Assembly (NCBI GenBank): GCA_018268995.1
Contig: JAFDVL010000055.1
Coordinates: 1-55,008, forward strand
Origin: Acidobacteriota bacterium
Lineage (GTDB): Bacteria > Acidobacteriota > Blastocatellia > RBC074
Direction of reading: 5' to 3'
DNA: 55,008 nucleotides
A program made the position numbers and the translations under genes. The first letter of the stretch is position 1. Every line of letters starts with the position of its first letter. Shown here in pieces: positions 1 to 8,124 of the stretch. The notes beneath the pieces were generated by a model that was given only the letters and a program-made list of their open reading frames with translations, was not told where the DNA came from and searched no databases.

Positions 1-180
1 GCCGTGAATCATCACAATCAGCGGCGCAGTTGATTTCCCCAGCGCGGCATAATGAATCTTGACGCCATTGCTATCGGCAAAATCATGCTTCACTTTTTTG
101 TCGAAATCGGGATCAAGCGCCAAAGCAGAAGTACAGAGCATTGTCAGTAAAAACCACAGCAGCAGAGTTCGTCGCTTCAT
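1..180 (-). CDS. Secreted alpha/beta hydrolase, N-terminal fragment
   Basis: Reading leftward from the ATG at 178-180, 60 codons stay open to the window edge, so the gene is cut by the boundary. It begins with a signal peptide: MKRR, a hydrophobic stretch, then an ALA-type cleavage region near residue 22. After that comes an acidic mature start, a VKIHYAALG strand and an LIVMIHG segment, which is the classic first part of an alpha/beta-hydrolase fold (oxyanion HG motif). AGGAGATG lies about 3 bases before the start. The nucleophile and the rest of the triad are outside the window, so substrate cannot be guessed; epoxide-hydrolase-like or haloalkane-dehalogenase-like esterases share this opening. 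It diverges from the crotonase gene, 55 bp away. Confidence 0.75.
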   Translation of the reverse strand, partial: MKRRTLLLWFLLTMLCTSALALDPDFDKKVKHDFADSNGVKIHYAALGKSTAPLIVMIHG

Positions 181-235
181 AATCATCTCCTTAGTTGATA
201 AGATTTTGCGAGCATTCTCCACTGAGTCGAAACGG

Positions 236-1030
236 ATGGCAACAGCTATGAAATCAAACTACGAATATTTACTGACTGAAACGAAAGACTCGATTGCACG
301 CGTCACGATGAATCGCCCGGAACGCCGAAATGCCTTGTCGCAGGGATTAATGCAGGAACTGCTCGCCTGCTTTCGCGACATCGGCAACGATCAGGGAATT
401 CAGGCAGTAATTTTGGCAGGCGCAGGCCCGGCGTTTTCTGCCGGTCACGATTTGAGCGAGATGACTAATCGGAGTGTTAATGAATATCGGCAAATCTTTG
501 ATGTCTGCGTGGAAATGATGACTGCTATCCAGTCCATTCCTCAACCCGTCATTGCAGAAGTCCACGGGATCGCGACCGCCGCTGGATGTCAATTGGTGGC
601 AACGTGCGATTTAGTCATCGCAGCCGAAACAGCCAAATTCGCCACGCCGGGGGTCAAGATCGGATTATTTTGCAGCACCCCAATGGTTGCGCTGACGCGG
701 TGCATCGGGCGCAAACGAGCGATGGAAATGCTGATGACGGGCAAAGCAATTGATGCCCATACTGCGGCAGATTGGGGATTGGTCAATCACGTGGTTCCAG
801 CGGATCAACTGCAAGCTGAAACATTCGCATTGGCGCAGCAGATTGCGGCAGCCAGCCCGCTCACCCTCGGTATTGGCAAACAGGCATTTTATGCCCAGAT
901 TGATCTGGATCAGCCAAAAGCGTATGCCTACACAAAAGAAGTGATGAGTCTGAATGCAATGGCAGCAGATGCGCAGGAAGGCATCGGAGCATTTCTAGCC
1001 AAGCGTTCGCCTTGTTGGACAGGGAAATAA
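236..1030 (+). CDS. Enoyl-CoA hydratase/isomerase (crotonase) family protein, atypical active site
   Basis: A 264-residue crotonase, normal length for the family and closest in feel to the ECHDC3 subgroup. The oxyanion-hole segments are visible as SAGHDL and GIATAAGC. Aligned by eye with rat mitochondrial enoyl-CoA hydratase, the two acid/base glutamates are both replaced: CEL becomes CQL, and the QPE segment becomes TPG. It may therefore not be a classical hydratase; isomerase, thioesterase or decarboxylase activity, or a regulatory role, are alternatives. The start is ambiguous between ATG 236 and ATG 248; neither has a strong ribosome site, and the open frame further upstream runs antisense to the hydrolase and is not protein-like. 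It is followed convergently, with a 1-base gap, by the cystatin gene. A fatty-acid or PHA role is inferred from neighbours. Confidence 0.88.
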   Translation: MATAMKSNYEYLLTETKDSIARVTMNRPERRNALSQGLMQELLACFRDIGNDQGIQAVILAGAGPAFSAGHDLSEMTNRSVNEYRQIFDVCVEMMTAIQSIPQPVIAEVHGIATAAGCQLVATCDLVIAAETAKFATPGVKIGLFCSTPMVALTRCIGRKRAMEMLMTGKAIDAHTAADWGLVNHVVPADQLQAETFALAQQIAAASPLTLGIGKQAFYAQIDLDQPKAYAYTKEVMSLNAMAADAQEGIGAFLAKRSPCWTGK

Positions 1031-1031
1031 A

Positions 1032-1394
1032 CTACGATTTAGACGGGCATGCCTTCCATTCCCAACTCGTGAGGCTGTAGGCCTGTTGCAGATTTCGGTA
1101 AACGATGGCTTCAGATGTTTTTGTCCTGCCACGTACCTTCACCCTGAGACAAATCTTGTAATTCACTCCGGCGACCACTTGAGACTGGGCGTGCAGCACC
1201 GACAAAAGTGTAAGCCGCTTCCGGCTCTTTTTGCTCTCGACCGCAACTGCAATCTTTGCGGCTTTCACGATGTCCTGATTTTCCACTGAGGCTTCGCTGT
1301 ACCCGCCTAGTTGCTGCGCCTGCAATGCGGCATCAGACCAGATGCTCAGGAAGAAGACAAAAAGAAATGTATAGGGCAGTTGGCGAATGTGCAT
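1032..1394 (-). CDS. Predicted secreted cystatin-like protease inhibitor
   Basis: A 120-residue protein starting MHIRQLP with a hydrophobic signal segment to about residue 27 (LQAQ). The mature part shows the three cystatin features in order: a glycine pair near the new N-terminus (GG, residues 30-31), a central QVVAG loop (residues 72-76, matching QxVxG) followed by VNYKICLRV, and a tryptophan loop near the C-terminus (SLTSWEW). Size also fits a single cystatin domain (MEROPS I25), a family of papain-like cysteine protease inhibitors known mainly from eukaryotes and found sporadically in bacteria. An upstream extension of the frame exists but overlaps the terminator of the TonB gene, so ATG 1392-1394 was chosen; the ribosome site is weak. 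Target protease unknown; it could act in the periplasm or outside the cell. Confidence 0.75.
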   Translation of the reverse strand: MHIRQLPYTFLFVFFLSIWSDAALQAQQLGGYSEASVENQDIVKAAKIAVAVESKKSRKRLTLLSVLHAQSQVVAGVNYKICLRVKVRGRTKTSEAIVYRNLQQAYSLTSWEWKACPSKS

Positions 1395-1436
1395 GTGAGA
1401 ACTCTCAATTTCTTGAAGGTTAATACGCTGTATATG

Positions 1437-1473
1437 AAAAAGCGGGCGGCAGAATTGATATCTGTCGCCCGCT
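1437..1473 (-). terminator. Rho-independent terminator of the TonB receptor gene
   Basis: Arms 1441-1453 and 1461-1473 (AGCGGGCG..CAGA pairing with TCTG..CGCCCGCT) form a 13-bp GC-rich stem with one wobble and a 7-base loop. On the minus strand it is followed by five T residues (A run at 1437-1441). It lies 22 bases after the receptor stop codon and upstream of the cystatin start, so the cystatin is probably transcribed separately. Confidence 0.85.
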
Positions 1474-1494
1474 GAAATTTGGTTGCCTGCGGAA

Positions 1495-4400
1495 TTAGAA
1501 AGCCACACGCACGCCCATCTGGATGCGCCGCGCACCTGGGCTGTTCGTGCCGTTTTCGACACTTGCCGCTGGTGTGAACTGGAGGAAGTTAGCCGACGTG
1601 AAAGATGTCACGGGTGCTCCCCAGTTCGTGTGGTTGAAGATGTTGGCCGCTTCCAGACGGAACTCCGGTTGGAGGCGTTCGCCAATTCTGAACCGCTTGA
1701 AGAGCGAGAAATCAAGATTCCAGACTCGCGGACGCCGGAACTGATTGCGGGCCGAAGTGCCGAAGCCTGCTGCCGTTGTGCCGGTCGGTTGCGAGAAGAG
1801 GGTCTTGTCATACCACGTGGTCGTGGTGCTCGATCCCACCTTGCCAGAAGTTTTCGGAGTGCTGCTCACGCTAGTGAGAACCGAACCGCAGCTCACGCAG
1901 TTCAGCGCGTTATTCGTCCCGCCGATGCTGAACGGTGTCCCCGAATACCAGGCATAAATGCCGTTGACTTGCCAGCCACCCAGCAGACGTCCGGCCAGAT
2001 TGTTGTTGTCTTTCAGGAAGGGCAGGTCATAGACAAAACCCATCTGGAAAATGTGCGTACGGTCAAATCCGGCGAGCGCGAAGTTGTCCTGGAACTTCAG
2101 TGGGTGATTCCACGTCAGCCCTGTCCAGCCGTCTTCATCGGCCATGTTCTTCGCCTTGCTTAAGGTGTAAGCACCCTTCAGCATCAGCCCTCTGCTGAAG
2201 GGACGGTTGATGCCGACTTGCAACGATTGGTAGCGACTGCGGGTGCGTGCGCCCCAGTCGTTGATAGCCGTGGTGCCAGCAAGGGAGAAATACTTGAGCG
2301 CGGTATTACCGCCACCCGGCTCGCCGTAGTTGATGTTCAGATCGGCGTATCCGCCATCCGTGCGGGTTCCGACGTAAGCCGTCTCAATAATGACGTCCCA
2401 CGGCAGCTTGTATTCGTAGGCGAAGTTCCATTGCTGGATGACCGCACGGTCAAGGCCGCTGCCCGAACCGGGGAAGGCTTCAGTGCCGTTGTTCGGCGTC
2501 CGCGTGAAGAGGTTACGCGGCAGCGTGATGCGCCCAGAACTGTAGTCTGGAACTGTCAAGGCAGGAATGCCAGCCGCCAGCGTCGTGATGGAGGCAAACT
2601 GCTCAGCTTGGTTGTTGAAAAAGATGTCATACGGGAATGCGCCACGCATCGGGCGCGACCACGGCAGCGGGTTGATGGTGCGACCATAACCGGCTCTCAA
2701 CACGCCCCGATCTCCGAGGCGATACGCCACTCCAAGGCGCGGCGCGAAGTACAGGGTCTTGAGTTCCAATCCAACATCTTTCGGCACATTGCCACGTCCA
2801 CCCAGCAGCAGCGTGTAAGTGCTGAGGTCAAGCCGTTCGATGCCGCTCTTGGCGCGCGACATCAGCGGGTAATGTTCAAGCCGCAGTCCCAGATTGAGCG
2901 TCAGGTTTGGCGTGACACGGTACCGGTCGCGCAGGTAATACGCCGTCTGCCATTCACGACCACTCATGTCCTCAGTCTGCACGTCTTTGGAGAAGAAATT
3001 CGGACGACCGAGCAGGAAGTCTGCAAAGTTGTTCCAGCCCGGCGAAACATAGCTCGCCGCGCCTGTCACCTGCCCGTCGAATCTGAACCCGCCCCGTAAG
3101 CCGTAGGGGCCAAACTCGGCTTGGCGGTGATTCAATTCCATCTTAACGAGGTCAAAGCCTGCCCGTAACTCATGCTTGGCAAAAACCTTGGTGATCGCGC
3201 TGCTGAAGCTGTAGTTGACCTCCTTGCGGAAGAGGGGCATCCAGCTAGGAGTTGTGCCAATGGTATAGCCGTTAGCAAAAGTGGGCAGTCCGCTGGCGCG
3301 GATGTCATTCTTATCATTTACGCCGGGGATGCCGAGATCAAGACCGAGGTTCTTGCCGTAATCCGGCCCGGTCACTTGCTGATCCATCCGGTAATATCCG
3401 AAGTTGCCATCAAGCAGGAGCGACGGACTAAGCGTCCAGGTGTGGCCAGCGCTGACCACATACACTCTTGTGTTGCCCAAACTGCCTTCATCGAAGCCCA
3501 GATTGAAATTGTCCACGTTGTCAGACCGCAGTGTGGAGAACTTACCCCAGATTGAGTGACTGGTCGAACGCTGATAGGTGAGCTTTCCGTCATAGTTGCC
3601 GCGATCCACCTTGACCGTGCGCTGCTGCACGAAGTCGTCGAGGATAAAGTTGTTGTTCAGGTCGCGGGTCGAATTGACCTTGGGGTAATAGTTCATGATC
3701 GCCTTGGCAATCGAACTGATCTGCGCGTTGGGAATCGTGTAGTTAGCGAACGGCGTCCGCCCGACGCCGCCTGCCGCGCCCGTGCTCGGATCATAAAGTT
3801 GGAAGGCGGAATAAGCCAGCGCACCAGCAGCGGTTCTCGCGTTGGCGACTTCGGTAAAAATGCCCTGGCGCATCAGGTCGGTCGGAACCCCGTAGGTGGC
3901 GTTCGAGGTGCGCCGGTCGCGGAACTGCTCGACAGAAGCGAAGAAAAAGAGCTTTTGTTTCACAATCGGCCCGCCCAACGTACCGCCGAAAGTCTGCCGA
4001 TTGAGGGGCGTCCTCGCCAGCGCGTTCGCGTTGTTGAAGAAGCTGTTGGCATTCAGCTTGTCGCCGTTGAAGAACCAGAAGCCGGAGCCGTGGAACTCAT
4101 TAGTGCCCGATTTGGTCACGACCGTCTGCGCTGCGCCGCCAGCCATTCCGGTGTCGGCATCGAAGTTGTTGGTGGCAATGTTGACCGTCTCGACGGTCTC
4201 GACAGGCTGAATGTACCCGGCGTGGTGCGGCAGCCATACGTTGACCGATACCGCGCCATCCACGCGCGTGGTGTTGCTGTTGGGCTGCGTGCCATTGACC
4301 CAGGTGCGCAAGGAGCGGCCTGGCGTGTCAATCTCGGCATTCTGGAACTGCGTCGGTGTCGCGCCCGGCACGAGGTTGAGCAGCGTCTGGTAGTTGCGGT

Positions 4401-4857
4401 ACTGATTCAGCGGAAGCGAAATCACCTGTTTGGAATTGATCTCTGTGGCGAGATCGGTCTTCTCCGTTTTCAATGTTGCAGCGTCGGCGGTCACAGTAAC
4501 GGTTTCTTGCGCCGTACCGATTTGCAGCGTCACGTCCGTACGCTTCGGGTTGCCCGCCGTGACGATGACACCGGACTGTTTCATTTCCTTGAAGCCCTTG
4601 GACGTCAAGGTCATGTCATAAGTGCCCGGCAGAAGATTGCGGAAGACATAGTTTCCGGTATCGTCAGTCACTGTGTCCAGCACCAAACCGGTGCCAGTAT
4701 TGGTAATTTTGACCGTGACGCCTGGTAAGGCCGCCCCTTGAGGGTCTGTCACAGTACCTACGATACTGCCATAGAGCACCTGTGCGTGAGCAGCACCGAC
4801 GACTAAGCCGATGGCTAACAGCACAGCCAGCATAAATCTGGTTAGAAACGGTTGCAT
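1495..4857 (-). CDS. TonB-dependent receptor with N-terminal carboxypeptidase-regulatory domain (Oar-like)
   Basis: A 1,120-residue outer-membrane protein. The start MQPFLTRF follows GAGGAGGAATTT; an in-frame ATG 18 codons upstream was discarded because it lies before that ribosome site. The signal peptide ends near GAAHAQ. Residues about 28-115 form a CarboxypepD_reg-like beta-sandwich (GTVTDPQGAALPGVTVKI, then a TYDMTLTSKGF strand), followed by a plug region (about 130-260) with SLPLNQYRNYQTLLNLVPG, then a long beta-barrel ending in GVRVAF with a terminal phenylalanine. This architecture is heavily expanded in Acidobacteria and resembles the Myxococcus Oar protein. Such receptors import or bind large substrates such as glycans or peptides; the ligand cannot be read from sequence. 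Long antisense frames here are shadows. Confidence 0.93.
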   Translation of the reverse strand: MQPFLTRFMLAVLLAIGLVVGAAHAQVLYGSIVGTVTDPQGAALPGVTVKITNTGTGLVLDTVTDDTGNYVFRNLLPGTYDMTLTSKGFKEMKQSGVIVTAGNPKRTDVTLQIGTAQETVTVTADAATLKTEKTDLATEINSKQVISLPLNQYRNYQTLLNLVPGATPTQFQNAEIDTPGRSLRTWVNGTQPNSNTTRVDGAVSVNVWLPHHAGYIQPVETVETVNIATNNFDADTGMAGGAAQTVVTKSGTNEFHGSGFWFFNGDKLNANSFFNNANALARTPLNRQTFGGTLGGPIVKQKLFFFASVEQFRDRRTSNATYGVPTDLMRQGIFTEVANARTAAGALAYSAFQLYDPSTGAAGGVGRTPFANYTIPNAQISSIAKAIMNYYPKVNSTRDLNNNFILDDFVQQRTVKVDRGNYDGKLTYQRSTSHSIWGKFSTLRSDNVDNFNLGFDEGSLGNTRVYVVSAGHTWTLSPSLLLDGNFGYYRMDQQVTGPDYGKNLGLDLGIPGVNDKNDIRASGLPTFANGYTIGTTPSWMPLFRKEVNYSFSSAITKVFAKHELRAGFDLVKMELNHRQAEFGPYGLRGGFRFDGQVTGAASYVSPGWNNFADFLLGRPNFFSKDVQTEDMSGREWQTAYYLRDRYRVTPNLTLNLGLRLEHYPLMSRAKSGIERLDLSTYTLLLGGRGNVPKDVGLELKTLYFAPRLGVAYRLGDRGVLRAGYGRTINPLPWSRPMRGAFPYDIFFNNQAEQFASITTLAAGIPALTVPDYSSGRITLPRNLFTRTPNNGTEAFPGSGSGLDRAVIQQWNFAYEYKLPWDVIIETAYVGTRTDGGYADLNINYGEPGGGNTALKYFSLAGTTAINDWGARTRSRYQSLQVGINRPFSRGLMLKGAYTLSKAKNMADEDGWTGLTWNHPLKFQDNFALAGFDRTHIFQMGFVYDLPFLKDNNNLAGRLLGGWQVNGIYAWYSGTPFSIGGTNNALNCVSCGSVLTSVSSTPKTSGKVGSSTTTTWYDKTLFSQPTGTTAAGFGTSARNQFRRPRVWNLDFSLFKRFRIGERLQPEFRLEAANIFNHTNWGAPVTSFTSANFLQFTPAASVENGTNSPGARRIQMGVRVAF

Positions 4858-5129
4858 AAATTCCTCCTCAATAATTGGGTTACAAGTGTAGAAAAGAGAT
4901 CTGATCGGCACGAAGCCTTGGCAGAAGATACGGGCATTGCTTTTGATTCAAGATAAGTGGCGTTGAGAATCTGCAATCGTATCAAGTTAATTACTTTGTT
5001 TGACCCGACTAAGTGCGGGTGTCGTCAAGTCAGTGATACTACAAAAGCAAAGCTAGATGATGTGCGCCATCTTACGTTGGTTAAGGCAGGTCGTCAATGG
5101 TACGGGTCACACACACAGGAAGCTAGTTA

Positions 5130-5897
5130 TTACGCTTCCCGTTTATTCGCCAAACGATTGGCAATAATCGTATAAACAGCAGGATTGAAAGCGAGTCCGA
5201 CGTGTGTTCCGGTAACTTCAAAGTTTTTGGCCGGATCATCGGTGATGCAAGCTTTCCAGTCCACGATACCATCTGTTTTCGTATAGATAGCGGTTTTAAG
5301 CACTTCATGTGGGAAGTGGTTATGCATGGCAGTTACGGCTGGGCAGGTACAATACCCCGTGTAACAATCAGGTGTTTCTTCTTGCCGTTTCCGGTCACAC
5401 ATAATCTTTTCCCGGATGCGTTCCGCAGTTTGCAGCACCAGCGGATGGGATCGGATGCCGCGAATCGGCGAGCCTAAAGTCGTCACTGAGGTGATAGGTT
5501 CTGAATCAATAATTGTTGCAGCGCGGGAAAGGACTCCGCCCAAACTATGCCCAATCAGATGGACTTTTTTGCCCGATTCCTGCTGCGCCTTTTTGATGGT
5601 GTTAGATAAACGCTCCACCAGCGTATTCAGGCATTCAGCATTCCAGCCAATATTTGACATAGTTGGGGTGTAACCAATGCGTCGCAACCAGAAATACATT
5701 TCGTACAGATAATGATCTGTCCCCATAAACCCAGGCACCATAATTACCGCAGATTTATCTCCGCGTGGCACCCCAAAACCGTAGTAGACGGGCGAAGCCT
5801 TTAATGCCAGCCAATCAAGCCCGGCAAAGGCTTCTCGCCAAATCGGTCGAGCGGTAGCAATTTTTTCTGGATGAAAGACGAAGGTGGTTGCGGACAT
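5130..5897 (-). CDS. Lipase-like alpha/beta hydrolase
   Basis: A 255-residue alpha/beta hydrolase without an obvious signal peptide. It has the oxyanion segment VIMVPGFMGTDHYLYEMYFWL, the nucleophile elbow GHSLGG in HLIGHSLGGVLSRAA, a likely catalytic Asp in IYTKTDGIVDW and His in TGTHVGLAFNP. The order and the VPGFMGTD / GSPIRG segments resemble triacylglycerol lipases and PHB-depolymerase-like esterases. A four-cysteine cluster (C..CYTGYC.C, around residues 180-195) may form disulfides or bind metal. The chosen start MSATTFVF follows AAAGGAG at a longish spacing; a 25-codon extension reads like leader DNA. It sits downstream of the wax ester synthase on the same strand but about 220 bp away, so it is probably a separate transcript; lipid mobilisation is an inference. 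Confidence 0.85.
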   Translation of the reverse strand: MSATTFVFHPEKIATARPIWREAFAGLDWLALKASPVYYGFGVPRGDKSAVIMVPGFMGTDHYLYEMYFWLRRIGYTPTMSNIGWNAECLNTLVERLSNTIKKAQQESGKKVHLIGHSLGGVLSRAATIIDSEPITSVTTLGSPIRGIRSHPLVLQTAERIREKIMCDRKRQEETPDCYTGYCTCPAVTAMHNHFPHEVLKTAIYTKTDGIVDWKACITDDPAKNFEVTGTHVGLAFNPAVYTIIANRLANKREA

Positions 5898-6117
5898 ATT
5901 AGGAATGACTCCTTTGAAGGTGGCGCAAATCGTCAAGGGTTCTTGATTGCAACCACATATTCGACCTTGCACTCCAGGTATATCCCGGAGTGGGACTTTA
6001 TTATGCTATTTGCGTGCCGAAAAAACACGCGGAATTTACAGCGTCTTTTGTTTGCTTTGTTCGCTTTGTGTACAAGAAGTGGCAAGAAAAGCAGAAATCC
6101 TGTACTCAACCCCGACA

Positions 6118-7605
6118 CTATTTCGTTTTCTTGCTTCGACCTGAACGTGAGGCAGTTGCAGCCTTCGCTTTCACCACGTGCGGCTTGATCTCTTCCACCC
6201 CAGCCGCGCTGCGCAACTCATAAAAGGATTCGTACAAATATTCGCGCAGGGTTTCGACATCGGGCATTGCCTGCAAATCAGCCGTCAGGCCGAAGTACAA
6301 ATGCTGATCGTAGCTCATAATTGCACAACCACATCCCACCGCATACCCAACCGGAACGTAAGGATAATAGGCAGTCATTCGATGTCCCATCGCATACAAC
6401 GGGACCTGCGGGCCGGGCACATTGGTCGAAACGATGTTGTACACGGGCAAGGGCAGATTTGAGGGAGCAAGCGCCCCTACTAACGCCTGGACAGGTGCAG
6501 GCAAAATCCCCATCAATGCCGCGCCCAAATTCAGCCCTTCCGCCAGACGTCCGCCCTTCATCGAAACCGTTTTCTGATTGACATAGCGAAAGCGCTCCAG
6601 CGGATGTTTTAAATCCAGCGGAATTTCGACCGGCAACATCGAAACTACATTCCCTAACGCCGTTCGTTGATCGTCCTGCCGCATACTGACGGGAACCATC
6701 ACGCGCAGATGACGCCCTGAAATAGGCAATTGGTGATGTTCGGCATAGCGGGAAACTGCGCCCGACAACGCTGTCAACACGACATCATTGACTGTCCCTC
6801 CCAAAGCCCCACGAATGGCGCGCGCTTCGGCAAAGCTAAACGTATTCCAGACAAGTCTGCGCTCCCCCGAACAAGCACGATTGAAAGGAAGTGGGTTCGC
6901 GGGTGAAGACAGCCGAGGGATTTCAGAACTGATGTTCTGCATTGCTGTGCGCGAAGCTTCGTTGGTTAAGGCTTGTGTCAGATTCAACAAACCATTCTGA
7001 AATTCCATCCAACGATTCATTCCCTCAGTTAATCCCCCCAAAATCGAATCAAAAAAACGACGTGTGGGATCAAGTTGCGGTGTTCTGGGTCGTGGTGCCG
7101 GCTTGGGTGGAATCGGACTTGGCGTCGGAGAAATATCCAGGATTATTTTCAATAATTCGACGCCTGACATTCCGTCCACCATCGCGTGATGCACGCGCGC
7201 AATCATCGCCGTATGACCGCCTTCCAACCCATACACCCAATAAATATCCCACAGCGGTTTTGAGCGATCCATCATCGGGGTAAAAATCCTGCCCGCCAGT
7301 TCAATCAATTGCGCTTCGGTTCCCGGTCCCTCTACTTGGATTTTGAAAATGTGTTTATGAATGTCGAAGTTGGGATCAAATTCCCAGGTTGGATGCCCTA
7401 GATTGAAAGGATCAGGCGTGACGATTTGCTGGTAGCGCGGCAGCAAATGAATTTTGGCATCTACCATTGCCACAAAATCGTCAAAAGGCATCTCGCCATC
7501 GAAGATGCTGACACTGCCAATGTGCATCGGCGCTTCTTTTTTCTCGAAGTATAAAAACGTCGAATCAACAGACGAGAGGCGATGGTTTAAGTTAGGCGTG
7601 GACAT
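6118..7605 (-). CDS. Wax ester synthase / diacylglycerol acyltransferase (WS/DGAT)
   Basis: A 495-residue bacterial WS/DGAT. The acyltransferase motif HHAMVDG (residues 139-145, HHxxxDG) sits in IARVHHAMVDGMSGVELL, and the second conserved family block NDVVLTALSGAV is present. The N-terminus (SSVDSTFLYFE..PMHIG) is also typical (the family usually begins with an S.xDxxFL segment). The enzyme esterifies fatty alcohols or diacylglycerol with acyl-CoA to make neutral storage lipid at the inner membrane. The gene begins 4 bases after the phosphatase stop and both follow the P450, so the three probably form one operon. The C-terminal KAKAATASRSGRSKKTK tail is basic and may aid membrane or droplet contact. 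Confidence 0.93.
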   Translation of the reverse strand: MSTPNLNHRLSSVDSTFLYFEKKEAPMHIGSVSIFDGEMPFDDFVAMVDAKIHLLPRYQQIVTPDPFNLGHPTWEFDPNFDIHKHIFKIQVEGPGTEAQLIELAGRIFTPMMDRSKPLWDIYWVYGLEGGHTAMIARVHHAMVDGMSGVELLKIILDISPTPSPIPPKPAPRPRTPQLDPTRRFFDSILGGLTEGMNRWMEFQNGLLNLTQALTNEASRTAMQNISSEIPRLSSPANPLPFNRACSGERRLVWNTFSFAEARAIRGALGGTVNDVVLTALSGAVSRYAEHHQLPISGRHLRVMVPVSMRQDDQRTALGNVVSMLPVEIPLDLKHPLERFRYVNQKTVSMKGGRLAEGLNLGAALMGILPAPVQALVGALAPSNLPLPVYNIVSTNVPGPQVPLYAMGHRMTAYYPYVPVGYAVGCGCAIMSYDQHLYFGLTADLQAMPDVETLREYLYESFYELRSAAGVEEIKPHVVKAKAATASRSGRSKKTK

Positions 7606-7609
7606 ATTT

Positions 7610-8110
7610 TTATTCCGACGTATTCAAAGTTTTCAATTCTTCGGCGAATTTGATCAGCCAGTCCCGTTGTTCATCCGTTTCAGGAACCGATGTGCCACGA
7701 GCGGTGCTGATTTGTTGCCAGGCAGTGGAGGGATCAATCCCGGATCGCACCAACAAACAGGCAGCAATCAAGGGCGAGCGGCCCAGTCCCTGACGGCAGT
7801 GAATGCCAATCTTTTTCCCCGCAACACGCAATGCAAATAATTCATCAACCAGTCGAATCGTCTCAAGCAGATGCTCCGGGACGCTCAAATCATCTATCGG
7901 GAGTCTGAAAAATTGTAATCCCACAGCTTCACAAGCATCCGCTTCGTTTTGCAATCCGAGTTCCGCCACTTCAGGCTTGGCAAGCAACGATACAATTACG
8001 CCTAAGCCCTCTTTCGCCCAATCCTTTACCTCATCATTCAGCCAATCGCCTCCGCGCGGTCGCATTAAAATGGCAAGATCATCTTCAACCCAGTAAATCT
8101 CTGTTTTCAT
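7610..8110 (-). CDS. Dual-specificity-type protein phosphatase
   Basis: A 166-residue cysteine phosphatase. The P-loop HCRQGLGRS (His104-Ser112, HCxxGxxRS/T) gives catalytic Cys105 and phosphate-binding Arg111. An aspartate upstream in LPIDDLSVPE (about residue 73) fits the general acid. Length and the compact arrangement match the atypical DSP/PTP group and not the low-molecular-weight phosphatases. The start has GAGGAC 5 bases upstream. It is sandwiched, with gaps of 14 and 4 bases, between the P450 fusion and the WS/DGAT, an unusual position for such an enzyme. It could dephosphorylate a protein or a small molecule such as an inositol phosphate; the sequence does not decide. Confidence 0.85.
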   Translation of the reverse strand: MKTEIYWVEDDLAILMRPRGGDWLNDEVKDWAKEGLGVIVSLLAKPEVAELGLQNEADACEAVGLQFFRLPIDDLSVPEHLLETIRLVDELFALRVAGKKIGIHCRQGLGRSPLIAACLLVRSGIDPSTAWQQISTARGTSVPETDEQRDWLIKFAEELKTLNTSE

Positions 8111-8124
8111 TCTTGTCCTCAGGG

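Noticed and set aside
2218..4728. Long plus-strand open frames (293 and 390 codons) opposite the TonB receptor
   Set aside because: They are antisense to a gene with clear signal peptide, domain order and terminal phenylalanine. Their translations lack any domain pattern and are rich in Arg/Val, as expected from codon bias.
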